This document shows, piece after piece, positions 18,584 through 27,670 of a stretch of DNA of 64,000 nt. A model generated the notes under the pieces. The model was not told where the DNA came from. It worked only from the letters and a program-made list of their open reading frames with translations, and made no database searches. Position 1 is the first letter of the stretch. Each line of letters begins with the position of its first letter. Source of the DNA: Terracoccus sp. 273MFTsu3.1 (GTDB lineage: Bacteria > Actinomycetota > Actinomycetes > Actinomycetales > Dermatophilaceae). A program made the translations under genes and the position numbers. The stretch spans positions 63,095-127,094 of the forward strand of contig NZ_KB911823.1 in assembly GCF_000383675.1 (NCBI RefSeq), written 5' to 3'.

Positions 18584-19249
18584 ATGTTCACCGGAATCGT
18601 CGAGGAGCTCGGCACCGTCGCCGCCATCGAGCACGGCGCCGACTCGGCCGTGCTGCGCATCGACGGACCCCTCGTCGTCAGCGACGCCACCCACGGCGCC
18701 TCCATCTCCGTCAACGGCGTCTGCCTCACGGTGACCGAGCACGACTCCTCCGGCTTCACGGTCGACGTCATGGCCGAGACCCTCGCCCGCAGCAGTCTCG
18801 GGGCCCTGGCCCCCGGTGACCGCGTCAACCTCGAACGCGCCATGCCGGCCGACGGCCGCTTCGGTGGTCACGTCGTGCAGGGCCACGTCGACGGGACTGC
18901 CACCATCACCTCGCGAACGCCCGGGGACCGTTGGGAGACGGTCGACTTCACGCTCCCAGCGGGCCTGGCGGCATACGTGGTCGAGAAGGGCTCGATCACC
19001 GTGGACGGGGTCTCGCTCACCGTCGCCCACGTCGGCGACGGGGTGTTCGGCGTCTCGCTCATCCCCACGACGCTCGACCTGACGACCCTGGGGCACAAGG
19101 GGGTCGGTGACGTCGTCAACCTCGAGGTCGACGTCATCGCGAAGTACGTCGAGCGACTGCTCAGCCACCGCCAGCCCGACCGACAGACCGACCGACAGAC
19201 CGACCGACAGACCGACCGACAGACCGACCGGCAGGAGGTCGAGTCATGA
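18584..19249 (+). CDS. ribE: Riboflavin synthase alpha subunit
   Basis: Dismutates two lumazines to riboflavin and ribityl pyrimidine. The 221-residue protein has the two tandem lumazine-binding barrels, starting MFTGIVEELG and FGGHVVQGHVDGTATI, with SVNGVCLTV and TVDGVSLTVAHVGDGVF as the matching loops. The end is odd: after YVERLLSHRQ comes a low-complexity tail of (Asp-Arg-Gln-Thr) repeats encoded by tandem DNA repeats. RBS GAGGAGA precedes ATG 18584 and the stop overlaps ribBA. Confidence 0.95.
   Translation: MFTGIVEELGTVAAIEHGADSAVLRIDGPLVVSDATHGASISVNGVCLTVTEHDSSGFTVDVMAETLARSSLGALAPGDRVNLERAMPADGRFGGHVVQGHVDGTATITSRTPGDRWETVDFTLPAGLAAYVVEKGSITVDGVSLTVAHVGDGVFGVSLIPTTLDLTTLGHKGVGDVVNLEVDVIAKYVERLLSHRQPDRQTDRQTDRQTDRQTDRQEVES
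19178..19237 (+). repeat. 12-bp tandem repeats at the 3' end of ribE
   Basis: GACCGACAGACC occurs four times without error (19178, 19190, 19202, 19214) followed by a diverged partial fifth copy at 19226. The unit encodes Asp-Arg-Gln-Thr. The array runs straight into the GGAGG ribosome binding site of ribBA (19233-19237), so a length change would alter the ribE tail and the sequence just upstream of the ribBA start. Confidence 0.96.
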
Positions 19250-20487
19250 CCACCCTCTCCACCGTCGAGGAGGCCCTCGAGGCGCTGCAGGCGGGCCGTC
19301 CCGTCCTCGTGCTCGACGACGAGGACCGCGAGAACGAGGGCGACCTGGTCCTCGCGGCCGAGACCGCCACCGAGGACTGGATGGCGTGGACCATCCGGCA
19401 CTCGTCCGGCTACCTCTGCGCGCCGATGCCCGACGAGATCGCCGACCGGCTCGAGCTGCCGCTCATGGTCGCCGAGAACCGCGACCCGCTGCGGACCGCC
19501 TACACCGTCTCCGTCGATGCCGCGTCAGGGGTCACCACGGGCATCAGCGCGGCGGACCGCCTGCACACCGTCCGGATGCTCGCCGACGTCGACTCGACGC
19601 CCGCCGACCTCATCCGGCCCGGGCACATCCTGCCGCTGCGCGCCCGCCACGGAGGCGTGCTGACCCGTCCCGGCCACACCGAGGCGGCGGTCGACCTGAC
19701 CCGGCTGGCGGGCCTGTCGCCGGTCGGCGTCATCGGTGAGCTCGTCCACGACGACGGCACGATGATGCGCTTCGACGCCGTGGTCGGGCTCGGCAGCGAG
19801 TTCGGCCTGCCCGTCATCACCATCGAGCAGCTCATCGACCACCGGCAGCGCCTGGACCGGGTCGAACGCCTCGCGACCACCCGCATCCCGACGGTGCACG
19901 GCACGTTCACGGCCCACGGCTACCGCGACACCCTGACCGGCGACGAGCACGTCGCCCTCGTCAGCCCGCGGGGGCTGCAGGGCCGCGGCCGGAGCGGACC
20001 CGTCGTCACGCGCCTGCACTCCGAGTGCCTGACCGGCGACGCGTTCGGGTCGCTGCGCTGCGACTGTGGGCCCCAGCTCCAGGCGTCCCTCGCGCGCGTC
20101 GGGCGCGACGGTGGCGTCGTCGTGTACCTCGGCGGTCACGAGGGCCGGGGCGTGGGGCTCGTCGACAAGCTCCGGGCCTACTCCGAGCAGGACGGCGGCG
20201 CCGACACCGTCGATGCCCAGACGGCTCTCGGCCTGCCCGTCGACGCGCGGGAGTACGCCGCCGGTGCGGCGATCCTGCACGACCTCGGTGCGACGCAGGT
20301 CGTCCTCCTGACGAACAACCCCAACAAGGTCTCGTCGCTGCGCCAGCTCGGGCTCGACGTCGTCGCGGTCGAGCGGCTCCACGGACCGATGGGCGCGGAC
20401 AACGAGCAGTACCTCACGACCAAGCGCGAGCGCATGGGTCACGACATCCCGGTCCCGACCGACCGGCACGGCAAGGAGACGGCATGA
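19246..20487 (+). CDS. ribBA: DHBP synthase / GTP cyclohydrolase II fusion
   Basis: Supplies both precursors of riboflavin. The RibB half (about 1-205) has the acidic loop [12 protein letters not shown] and [11 protein letters not shown] with His144. The RibA half has the zinc cysteines Cys261, Cys272 and Cys274 in [17 protein letters not shown], then [16 protein letters not shown] and LTNNPNKV. Both halves look intact over 413 residues. ATG 19246 overlaps the ribE stop (ATGA) and follows GGAGG. Confidence 0.96.
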   Translation: MTTLSTVEEALEALQAGRPVLVLDDEDRENEGDLVLAAETATEDWMAWTIRHSSGYLCAPMPDEIADRLELPLMVAENRDPLRTAYTVSVDAASGVTTGISAADRLHTVRMLADVDSTPADLIRPGHILPLRARHGGVLTRPGHTEAAVDLTRLAGLSPVGVIGELVHDDGTMMRFDAVVGLGSEFGLPVITIEQLIDHRQRLDRVERLATTRIPTVHGTFTAHGYRDTLTGDEHVALVSPRGLQGRGRSGPVVTRLHSECLTGDAFGSLRCDCGPQLQASLARVGRDGGVVVYLGGHEGRGVGLVDKLRAYSEQDGGADTVDAQTALGLPVDAREYAAGAAILHDLGATQVVLLTNNPNKVSSLRQLGLDVVAVERLHGPMGADNEQYLTTKRERMGHDIPVPTDRHGKETA

Positions 20488-20954
20488 AGGACGGCGCCCC
20501 CACCATCAGCACCGACGGCACCGGGCTGCGGGTCGCCGTCGTCGCGGCGAGCTGGCACGAGCAGGTCATGGACGGCCTCCTCGACGGCGCGCGTCGTGGC
20601 CTCGCCGACGCCGGGGTCACGCACGTCGACGTCGTCCGCGTCCCCGGGACGTTCGAGCTGCCGGTCGCGTGCGCGACCCTCGCCCACCGCTACGACGCGC
20701 TCGTCGCCCTGGGGGTCGTCATCCGCGGTGGCACGCCACACTTCGACTACGTCTGCCAGGCCGCGACGGTCGGCATCACCGACGTCTCGGTGCGCACGAG
20801 CACGCCGATCGGTTTCGGCGTGCTCACGTGCGACGACGAGGCCCAGGCGCTCGACCGCGCCGGGCTGCCCGACTCCGCCGAGGACAAGGGCCACGAGGCC
20901 GCGTCCGCGGCCGTGGCGACCGTCGTCGCCCTCCGCGGCGTCGCCACGACGTGA
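20484..20954 (+). CDS. ribH: 6,7-dimethyl-8-ribityllumazine synthase
   Basis: Condenses the RibA/RibD and RibB products to lumazine. The 156-residue protein has [31 protein letters not shown], the phosphate-binding and catalytic loop [15 protein letters not shown], and [17 protein letters not shown] followed by KGHEAA. ATG 20484 overlaps the ribBA stop (ATGA). This is the last gene of the riboswitch-controlled rib cluster; hisE begins 44 nt later behind its own -10 element. Confidence 0.96.
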   Translation: MKDGAPTISTDGTGLRVAVVAASWHEQVMDGLLDGARRGLADAGVTHVDVVRVPGTFELPVACATLAHRYDALVALGVVIRGGTPHFDYVCQAATVGITDVSVRTSTPIGFGVLTCDDEAQALDRAGLPDSAEDKGHEAASAAVATVVALRGVATT

Positions 20955-20998
20955 GCACCGTCCGGGACACGGCTGTGCGGCCCGTAGGCTGGGGCACC

Positions 20999-21262
20999 GT
21001 GAAGAGCTTTGAGCAGCTGTATGCCGAGCTGGCCGAGAAGGCGCAGACGCGACCCGAGGGTTCGGGCACCGTCGCGCAGCTCGACGCCGGCGTCCACGCG
21101 ATCGGCAAGAAGATCGTCGAGGAGGCGGCCGAGGTGTGGATGGCCGCCGAGTACCAGTCGAACGACGAGGCCGCCGAGGAGATCAGCCAGCTCCTCTACC
21201 ACCTGCAGGTCCTCATGCTCGCCAAGGGCATCTCGCTCGACGACGTCTACTCCCACCTCTGA
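20999..21262 (+). CDS. hisE: Phosphoribosyl-ATP pyrophosphatase
   Basis: Second step of histidine synthesis; hydrolyses PR-ATP to PR-AMP. The 87-residue protein matches the all-alpha MazG-like HisE family: [60 protein letters not shown] (20985-20990) ends 8 nt before GTG 20999, pointing to a leaderless mRNA independent of the rib operon. HisI, often fused to HisE in other bacteria, is a separate gene at 36836. Confidence 0.95.
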   Translation: MKSFEQLYAELAEKAQTRPEGSGTVAQLDAGVHAIGKKIVEEAAEVWMAAEYQSNDEAAEEISQLLYHLQVLMLAKGISLDDVYSHL

Positions 21263-21276
21263 GGACTGTTCACTCC

Positions 21277-22122
21277 ATGCTGCGAATCGCCGTGCCCAAC
21301 AAGGGCTCTCTCTCCGACGCGACCGTCGAGCTGCTGCGCGAGGCGGGCTACCGCGTGCGCCGTGACACCAAGGAGCTCGTCGTCGCGGACGCCGAGAACG
21401 ACGTCGAGTTCTTCTACCTGCGCCCCCGCGACATCGCGGTCTACGTCGGCTCCGGCACGGTCGACGGGGGCGTCACCGGTCGTGACCTGCTGCTCGACTC
21501 GGGCTCGAGCGCCGTCGAGGTCATGTCGCTCGGCTTCGGCGCCTCGACCTTCCGGTATGCCGGCAAGCCCGGCCACGTGGGCACCGTCGACGACATCGCG
21601 GGCAAGCGGGTCGCCACGTCCTATGCCGGCCTGGTGCGTTCCGACCTCGCCGCCCGTGGGCTCTCGGCGGAGGTCGTGCGCCTCGACGGCGCGGTCGAGA
21701 CGGCCATCACCCTCGGGGTGGCCGACTGCATCGCCGACGTCGTCGAGACCGGGACGACCCTGCGCCAGCAGGGCCTCGAGGTGTTCGGCGAGCCGATCCT
21801 GCAGTCCGAGGCCGTCCTCATCCGCGGCGACCGCCCCGGCGAGGACCAGGCCATCGAGGTGCTCCAGCGGCGCATCGCCGGCGTCATCACGGCCCGCACG
21901 TACGTCATGCTCGACTACGACTGCCCGAAGGACCTCGTCGACCGGGCCTGCCGGCTGACGCCGGGCCTCGAGTCGCCCACGGTCTCGCCGATGCAGGACG
22001 AGGCGTGGGTCGCCGTGCGCGCCATGGTGCCTCGCATCGGGCGCAACCGACTCATGGACGAGCTCTACGACCTCGGCGCGCGGGCGATCCTCGTGACCGA
22101 CATCGCCGCCTGCCGGCTGTGA
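21277..22122 (+). CDS. hisG: ATP phosphoribosyltransferase, long form
   Basis: Commits ATP and PRPP to histidine synthesis. At 281 residues it is the long form with a C-terminal ACT-like regulatory domain, so histidine feedback is expected and HisZ is not needed. Visible motifs: LRIAVPNKGSLSDATVELLR, the catalytic-site sequence YVGSGTVDGGVTGRDLLLDS, and DCIADVVETGTTLRQQGLEV (PRPP loop). ATG 21277 is 14 nt after hisE. The stop overlaps the GTG of the next gene. Confidence 0.96.
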   Translation: MLRIAVPNKGSLSDATVELLREAGYRVRRDTKELVVADAENDVEFFYLRPRDIAVYVGSGTVDGGVTGRDLLLDSGSSAVEVMSLGFGASTFRYAGKPGHVGTVDDIAGKRVATSYAGLVRSDLAARGLSAEVVRLDGAVETAITLGVADCIADVVETGTTLRQQGLEVFGEPILQSEAVLIRGDRPGEDQAIEVLQRRIAGVITARTYVMLDYDCPKDLVDRACRLTPGLESPTVSPMQDEAWVAVRAMVPRIGRNRLMDELYDLGARAILVTDIAACRL

Positions 22123-22664
22123 CGCACGACGGGGATGACGGACGTGAACCGATGACGCAGCAGCCCTCGTCCCAGCCGGAGCACGACCCGGCCGCCGACT
22201 CGGCCGCGTGGGCCCCTTTCCGCCCCCATCGCGGCCGGGCGGTCGCGCTCGGCGCGGTCTGGTCCTCGCTCGCCCTCTTCGGCATCATCGCCGTCGTCAT
22301 GCCGGCGCAGGTCGACGGTCGGTGGGGGCTCGGCGACCGCATCATGTTCTTCGGTCTCGGCGTCGTCATCGCCTTCCTCGCGTGGCGGTACGCGTCGATC
22401 CGCGCGGTGCCGAGCCCGGCCGGGCTCGTCGTGCGCAACCTCGTGCTCACCCGGACGCTCGAGTGGCCCGAGGTCGTCGGCATCCAGTTCGGCGGGGGAG
22501 AGCCCTGGGTCACCCTCGACCTCGAGGACGGCGACACCGTGGCGGTCATGGCGATCCAGAAGGCCGATGGTCCGCTCGCCGGCCGGGAGGCCTCCCGTCT
22601 CGCGGCGCTCGTCCAGGCGTTCGGCGAGGCGCGTGAGCCCGGTCCGCGCCAGGACCCGGCATGA
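22119..22664 (+). CDS. PH domain-containing membrane protein
   Basis: A small protein with two transmembrane helices (about residues 48-66 and 78-95) followed by a bacterial PH domain (VPSPAGLVVRNLVLTRTLEWPEVVGIQFGGG onward). Relatives are widespread in actinobacteria; M. tuberculosis has one near ribH. Function unknown. GTG 22119 overlaps the hisG stop; ATG 22152 is an equally possible start and would shorten the product from 181 to 170 residues. Confidence 0.78.
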   Translation: MTHDGDDGREPMTQQPSSQPEHDPAADSAAWAPFRPHRGRAVALGAVWSSLALFGIIAVVMPAQVDGRWGLGDRIMFFGLGVVIAFLAWRYASIRAVPSPAGLVVRNLVLTRTLEWPEVVGIQFGGGEPWVTLDLEDGDTVAVMAIQKADGPLAGREASRLAALVQAFGEAREPGPRQDPA

Positions 22665-23251
22665 CGGCTGGACCGACGGGGCCGACGGGGCCGACGGGGC
22701 CGACGGGTGAGCCGACGGGTGAGCCGACGCCGGAGCGGATGCGCCACGCGCTCGGCCACTTCGCCACGGGGGTGACGATCGTGACCGGGTTCGCCCAGGG
22801 CGGTGAGCCCGTCGGCTTCGCCTGCCAGTCGTTCGCGTCGGTCTCCCTGCACCCGCCGCTCGTGCTCTTCTGCGCCGACCACCGTGGCCGGTCGTGGCCG
22901 CGCATGCGGGACGACGGCCGCTTCACCGTCAACGTGCTCGGACACGAGCAGCGCGACCTCATCGCGCGCTTCGGCTCGGCCGGCGGCGCCCGTTTCGACT
23001 CCCTCGACTGGGAGCCGTCGCAGCACGGTGGCCCGAGCCTTCCCGGTGTGCTCGTGCGCGTGCACTGCTCGGTCGAGCAGGTGCACGTCGCGGGGGACCA
23101 CGATGTCGTCGTCGGCCGCGTCCTCGATCTCGAGGACGGCGAGTCGGGCCGGCCAATGCTCTTCTACCGGGGACGTCTCACGGTCACCGAGCGGCGGACG
23201 TCCGCCGCGACCGAGGAGGGTCCCGCGGCGATCGACGACTACTGGGGCTGA
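22661..23251 (+). CDS. Flavin reductase-like domain protein
   Basis: A 196-residue FMN-binding split-barrel protein: ALGHFATGVTIVTG, PVGFACQSFASVSLHPPLVLFCA, FTVNVLGHEQRDLIARF. It belongs to the family of NAD(P)H:flavin oxidoreductases that feed two-component monooxygenases. The N-terminus is a low-complexity run with four Gly-Pro-Thr units and two Gly-Glu-Pro-Thr units. ATG 22661 overlaps the previous stop. Its position after the rib genes fits a flavin role, though it lies beyond hisEG. Confidence 0.86.
   Translation: MTAGPTGPTGPTGPTGEPTGEPTPERMRHALGHFATGVTIVTGFAQGGEPVGFACQSFASVSLHPPLVLFCADHRGRSWPRMRDDGRFTVNVLGHEQRDLIARFGSAGGARFDSLDWEPSQHGGPSLPGVLVRVHCSVEQVHVAGDHDVVVGRVLDLEDGESGRPMLFYRGRLTVTERRTSAATEEGPAAIDDYWG
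22670..22729 (+). repeat. Tandem repeats encoding GPT/GEPT in the flavin reductase
   Basis: Four 9-bp units (consensus GGGCCGACG, 22670-22705) are followed by two 12-bp units (22706-22729). All are in frame right after the start codon and encode a proline- and threonine-rich tail of about 20 residues before the folded domain. Confidence 0.93.
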
Positions 23252-23730
23252 GCCGGCGAGGCCGTCGCCCGGGAGTCCGTGCCGTCGACGAGGCCGTCCC
23301 ACGACCACTGCGGCACGGTCAGGCCGTCGGGCACCTCGTCGGCCGACCCGTGGTAGGTGCTCATGTAGCCCACCGCCCAGCCGAAGTACGCGACGAGGGC
23401 GTCGCGCACCTCCGGGTCGTCCGCGAGGCCGGCGTCCTCGACGGCCCGCTCGAAGCACGCGAGCGCCCGCTCGTCCATGTCGTGGTGCGGGCCGTTGCCC
23501 GAGTGCATCCGCACGACCGCCGACTCGCTCGCCACGGACCCGGAGTAGGTGGGAGGGCCGCCGAGCGCCTCGGCCCAGTACGCCGCGAGCCGTGCGGTGT
23601 GGTCGGGGTGGTAGCCGTGCGAGAAGGCGTGCGACACGACGGGGTCGACGAGGACGCGCTCGTGCCAGGCGTGCGCGAGGGCGACGAGTGCGGGCATCCC
23701 GCCGACGGCGTCGTAGATGGTCCGGGTCAC
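23239..23730 (-). CDS. Truncated (2/2) hemoglobin
   Basis: A 163-residue globin of the truncated family. It starts with YDAVGGMPALVALAHAWHERVLVDPVVSHAFSHG; the heme-contacting region and proximal-histidine helix appear as MHSGNGPHHDMDERALACFERAVEDAG. Group II is likely. Such proteins bind oxygen or detoxify NO. Its 3' end overlaps the convergent flavin reductase by 13 bp; a flavin reductase could keep heme iron reduced, but that link is inference. Confidence 0.87.
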   Translation of the reverse strand: MTRTIYDAVGGMPALVALAHAWHERVLVDPVVSHAFSHGYHPDHTARLAAYWAEALGGPPTYSGSVASESAVVRMHSGNGPHHDMDERALACFERAVEDAGLADDPEVRDALVAYFGWAVGYMSTYHGSADEVPDGLTVPQWSWDGLVDGTDSRATASPAQPQ

Positions 23731-23800
23731 CGTCGCAGGCTCCCATCCCGCGGGCGACGCGACAAGGCCTCGGGACCGGCTGGGTCCCGAGGCCCCGCTG

Positions 23801-26800
23801 TCAGCGGAAGTGGATGAAGTTCGACGGCCAGGAGGAGCTGCCTCGCTCGAGGATGCGCCGACCGCTCATCGACGTGTAGGTTGCTCCGAGCACCGTTCCG
23901 CCGTAACCGCTCTCGGAGATCGCGACGGTGTCGCCGTCTGCGCTGACCCAGTCCACGTACGCGACGTGGTTGGAGTTCCACTGGGCGATGTCGCCGACGC
24001 GGGGCTTCTGGTCCACGGCGAAGCCCTTGGCCCGGGCGTTCGTGTCCCAGTTCGTCGCGTTGCCGAGGTTGCCGGGGTTCTTCACCCCGTCACGCGAGAG
24101 GCGGTACGCGGAGAAGTTCGTGCAGTTGTTGCCCCACGGGTCGACGGGGTAGTTCCACGCGCGCTGCCCGTAGTAGCCGAACCGCTCGATGCAGTCCTGG
24201 GTCGCACGGGAGTAGCACTTCCAGCCCGTGGGCGCCGGTCCGCCGGTGATGGCCCACGTGACGGTCGTGGCGCGGTAGATCGCGACGTTGGCGTTCCCGA
24301 GCACGCGCACGACCGACCCGCTCCCGCTCGTCCCGGTGGACCACAGCGTCACCCCGCGCGAGTTGCGCACGACGAAGTTGCCGTCGGTCTGCATCGTGGC
24401 GGTGCTGCCCGCGCCCGTCGTGAAGGTCGCCCACTCGCGCACGCCGGCGGCAGAGGCCAGCACGAGGTTGCCGTCGGTGCGCATCGTCAGCTGCCACGCC
24501 TTGCTCGTCGACAGGATCGACTCGCCGGAGCGCAGCACCTGTCCCGGCAGCATCCGGTCGTAGCGGTAGCCGCGGTGGTCCCAGACCGTCGTCGTGCCCT
24601 GCCGCACCTGGAGCAGGCCGTCGTTGGTCAGGGTGAGCAGCCCGCCGGTCCACCCGTTGGTACCGCTCGACCACGCGACGCTGCCGTCGGTGCGGGTCAT
24701 GACGACGTTGCCGTCGGCCCGGACCGAGAGGCGGTTGCCGGCGCCCGGGGTGGCGCTCGTCCAGCGCCGGACGCCCGCAGAGGTCGTGACGACGAGGTTG
24801 CCGTCCGCCTGCATGGTGGCGAGGTAGGCCCCCGTGGACGACCGCAGCGCCGTGCCGGAGGAGAGCCACTGCCCGGGCTGCAGCGTCGCCCCGGCGACGT
24901 AGGTGAAGCCGTCGGTGCGCACGACGGTGCCGGCGCGCGTCGTAAGGCGGATCGGGATCGCGCCGGTCGCGATCCTGGCCGGGACCACGGCGGTCACCTG
25001 GGTGGCAGAGACCCGGGTGAACGAGGTCGCCGCGACTCCGTTGAAGAGGACGTTGCGCACGTCGGTGAACGACGTGCCCCGCAGGGTGACCACCGTGCCA
25101 CCGGCCAGCGGCCCCGAGGAGGGCGAGACCGAGGCAACGACGGGCGGGTCCTGGAAGGTGAAACGGCCCGCCGGCACCACGAGGGAGATGCCACCGGGAG
25201 TCGTGACGCGCACGTCGACGTCACCCTCGGCGTGAACCGGCAGGGTGACCCGCAGCTGGGTCGCCGAGAGGCGCGTCACCGCGGTGGCGGCGACGCCGCC
25301 GAACGTCACGGACGAGACGCGGTCGTATGCCGTCCCGGTGAGGACGACGGTGCCGCCGCCCTTCGTGGGTGCCAGGGTCGGGGAGACGGAGGTGACGGTC
25401 GGCACGGCCTGGTACGTGAACTGGCCCGCCACGACGGCAGGCGAGGTGCCGCCGGGGGTGGTGACCCGGACGTCGACCGTGCCGACTCCCTGGGCGGGCG
25501 CGGTGATCCGCAGTGTGGTGTCGGAGACCCGGACGATCCCGGTCCCGGCCACGCCGCCGAAGTCCACGCCCGTCGCGAGGCCGAGGCGGGTGCCGGTGAC
25601 GGTGACGACGACGCCGCCGCGCAGCGGGCCCGCCGGGATCGACAGGGCGGACACGGCGGGCACCCCGACGTAGGTGAACCGGCCGCCCGCGGACTCCGGG
25701 CTCGTACCGTTGGGATTGGTGACGCGTACGGACACCGTCCCCTCGGCCTGCGGCGGAGCGGTGACCCGGAGGCTGGTGTCCGAGACGCGCACGAGGCCGG
25801 TGGCCGCGACGGCGCCGAAGCGCACCGAGGTGGCGTCGGACAGGTGGGCGCCGGTGATCGTCACGACCGTGCCGCCGCGGAGCGGGCCTGCCGTGGCGGA
25901 CAGTGCGCTGACGACCGGAGGCGAGCCGTAGGCGAAGCGGGCGCCGACCCCGGCGGCCGAGGTTCCGCCCGGAGTGGTGACCTGGACGTCGACGGGTCCG
26001 GAGGCATGGCGCGGCGTCGTGGCGCGCAGCGTAGTCGCCGAGACCCGGACGACGTTGGTCGCCGCGACCGTGCCGAAGCGGACGGCGGTCGCCCGGCTCA
26101 GACCGGTGCCGGTCAGCGTCACGACCGTGCCACCGGACGGTGGGCCGGTCTGGGGCGAGAGGGACGTGATGGCCGGGACCGGGTCGAACGCGAAGGTGCT
26201 CGACGTGTGCTGGGGCGACGTGCCGTACGGGGTCGTCACGGTGACGGCGACGAGCCCGGCCGCGTGGGCGGGTGTCGTGGCCCGGATGCTCGTGGCCGAC
26301 AGGAGGCTGAAGCGCGCTGCCGTGCCGCCGAAGTCGACCCGGGTCGCGCCCGTGAACCGCGTGCCGGTGAGCGTGACGACGGTGCCACCACGGACGGGTC
26401 CGGCCGTGGTCGACAGCGACGTGACGGCCGGGGGTGCCTGGTAGCCGTAACGGGCACGTGAGGTCACGGCCGAGGTGCCGCCCGGGGTGGTCACGCGCAC
26501 GTCGACGCTTCCCACGGGGCGTGCCGGGGTCGTGACCCGGAGCGTGGTCGCCGAGACCCGCACGACCTTCGTGGTGGCCGACGAGCCGAACGCGACGCTC
26601 GTGGCCCGGTTGAGGCCGGTGCCCGTCAGGGTCACGGTGGCTCCACCAGCCGTGGGGCCGGTGGCGGGAGAGATGCCAGTGAGGGTCGGAACCGCTTCGT
26701 AGGCAAAGCTGTTCGCGGAGTAGCCGGACGAGAGGCCGGCCGCTGTCCGGACCCGCACGTTGACGAGGCCGGCCACACGGGCCGGGGAGGTGGCGCGCAC

Positions 26801-27670
26801 CTGGGTCGCGGAGAGCACCGTGAAGCGGGCCGTCGTCGCGCCGAAGGTCACCGCGGTGGCACCCGTGAACCGGGTGCCCGTCAGGGTCACGACCGTGCCG
26901 CCGCTCAGTGGACCGGCGGCGACGGAGAGGCCCGTCACCGCCGGCGGGGTGATGACGGGAGGAGCGGTGTAGGTGAAGCGCGTGGCGGAGGACACCGGCG
27001 AGGTGCCGCCCGGCGTCGTGGCGCGGACGTCGACGGTGCCTGCTGCGTGCGCCGGGACCGTGACGCGGACCTGCGTCGCCGACAGGCGGGTGAGGCCCGT
27101 CGCGGGGGTGGCGCCGAAGAGCACGGCGCTCGTGCGGTAGAGCCCGGTGCCGGTCAGCGTCACGGTGGTGCCGCCGCGCGTCGTGGCGGTGCGGGACGAC
27201 AGGGTGGACACGGTCGGGACGGCGTCGAAGGCGAAGCTGGCGCGGGACGAGATGGGCGACGTCCCGGCGGGGGTGGTGACCCGGACGCTGGCCACGCCGA
27301 CGGGGTGGGCCGGGGTGACGACCCGGACGCGGGTGCTCGAGACCTTCGTGATGCGGGTGACGGCGGTCGAGCCGAACCAGGCCGTCGTCGTCGCGCCCAC
27401 GCCCGTGCCCGACAGCTCGACCGTCGTGCCACCTCGGGTCGGGCCCGCCACGACGGAGAGGCTGACGGCCGTGGGGGCGGTGCCGGTGACGGCGGCGAGG
27501 GACGGCGCAGCCACGGCGGTGACGGAGGCGGCGGACGCCGTCGGCGCGGTCGCGAGGCCCGGCACCGCGGCGAGGAGGGCCGCGACGACGAGGCCGGAGA
27601 GCAGGCGCGCGGTCGTCCTGCGGTCGACGTCGGGGTCTCGCTCGGGCAGCGGGGTGGGGCGGGGCAGCAT
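23801..27670 (-). CDS. Large secreted TIG-repeat, bulb-lectin and CHAP amidase protein
   Basis: A 1289-residue modular exoprotein. A signal peptide (RRTTARLLSGLVVAALLAA... ending near APTASA, about residue 48) is followed by ten TIG/IPT immunoglobulin-like repeats of about 80 residues (roughly 65-925). Two bulb-type lectin modules with QxDGN-type motifs (about 930-1145) follow, then a C-terminal CHAP domain (1152-1289) with the likely nucleophile Cys1183 in NNCTNFSAYRL and His1235 in NSNHVAYVDW. CHAP domains cleave peptidoglycan peptides, so cell-wall processing or attack on other cells is likely. AAGGAGA precedes ATG 27670. No LPXTG sorting signal is seen at the C-terminus. Confidence 0.88.
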   Translation of the reverse strand: MLPRPTPLPERDPDVDRRTTARLLSGLVVAALLAAVPGLATAPTASAASVTAVAAPSLAAVTGTAPTAVSLSVVAGPTRGGTTVELSGTGVGATTTAWFGSTAVTRITKVSSTRVRVVTPAHPVGVASVRVTTPAGTSPISSRASFAFDAVPTVSTLSSRTATTRGGTTVTLTGTGLYRTSAVLFGATPATGLTRLSATQVRVTVPAHAAGTVDVRATTPGGTSPVSSATRFTYTAPPVITPPAVTGLSVAAGPLSGGTVVTLTGTRFTGATAVTFGATTARFTVLSATQVRATSPARVAGLVNVRVRTAAGLSSGYSANSFAYEAVPTLTGISPATGPTAGGATVTLTGTGLNRATSVAFGSSATTKVVRVSATTLRVTTPARPVGSVDVRVTTPGGTSAVTSRARYGYQAPPAVTSLSTTAGPVRGGTVVTLTGTRFTGATRVDFGGTAARFSLLSATSIRATTPAHAAGLVAVTVTTPYGTSPQHTSSTFAFDPVPAITSLSPQTGPPSGGTVVTLTGTGLSRATAVRFGTVAATNVVRVSATTLRATTPRHASGPVDVQVTTPGGTSAAGVGARFAYGSPPVVSALSATAGPLRGGTVVTITGAHLSDATSVRFGAVAATGLVRVSDTSLRVTAPPQAEGTVSVRVTNPNGTSPESAGGRFTYVGVPAVSALSIPAGPLRGGVVVTVTGTRLGLATGVDFGGVAGTGIVRVSDTTLRITAPAQGVGTVDVRVTTPGGTSPAVVAGQFTYQAVPTVTSVSPTLAPTKGGGTVVLTGTAYDRVSSVTFGGVAATAVTRLSATQLRVTLPVHAEGDVDVRVTTPGGISLVVPAGRFTFQDPPVVASVSPSSGPLAGGTVVTLRGTSFTDVRNVLFNGVAATSFTRVSATQVTAVVPARIATGAIPIRLTTRAGTVVRTDGFTYVAGATLQPGQWLSSGTALRSSTGAYLATMQADGNLVVTTSAGVRRWTSATPGAGNRLSVRADGNVVMTRTDGSVAWSSGTNGWTGGLLTLTNDGLLQVRQGTTTVWDHRGYRYDRMLPGQVLRSGESILSTSKAWQLTMRTDGNLVLASAAGVREWATFTTGAGSTATMQTDGNFVVRNSRGVTLWSTGTSGSGSVVRVLGNANVAIYRATTVTWAITGGPAPTGWKCYSRATQDCIERFGYYGQRAWNYPVDPWGNNCTNFSAYRLSRDGVKNPGNLGNATNWDTNARAKGFAVDQKPRVGDIAQWNSNHVAYVDWVSADGDTVAISESGYGGTVLGATYTSMSGRRILERGSSSWPSNFIHFR

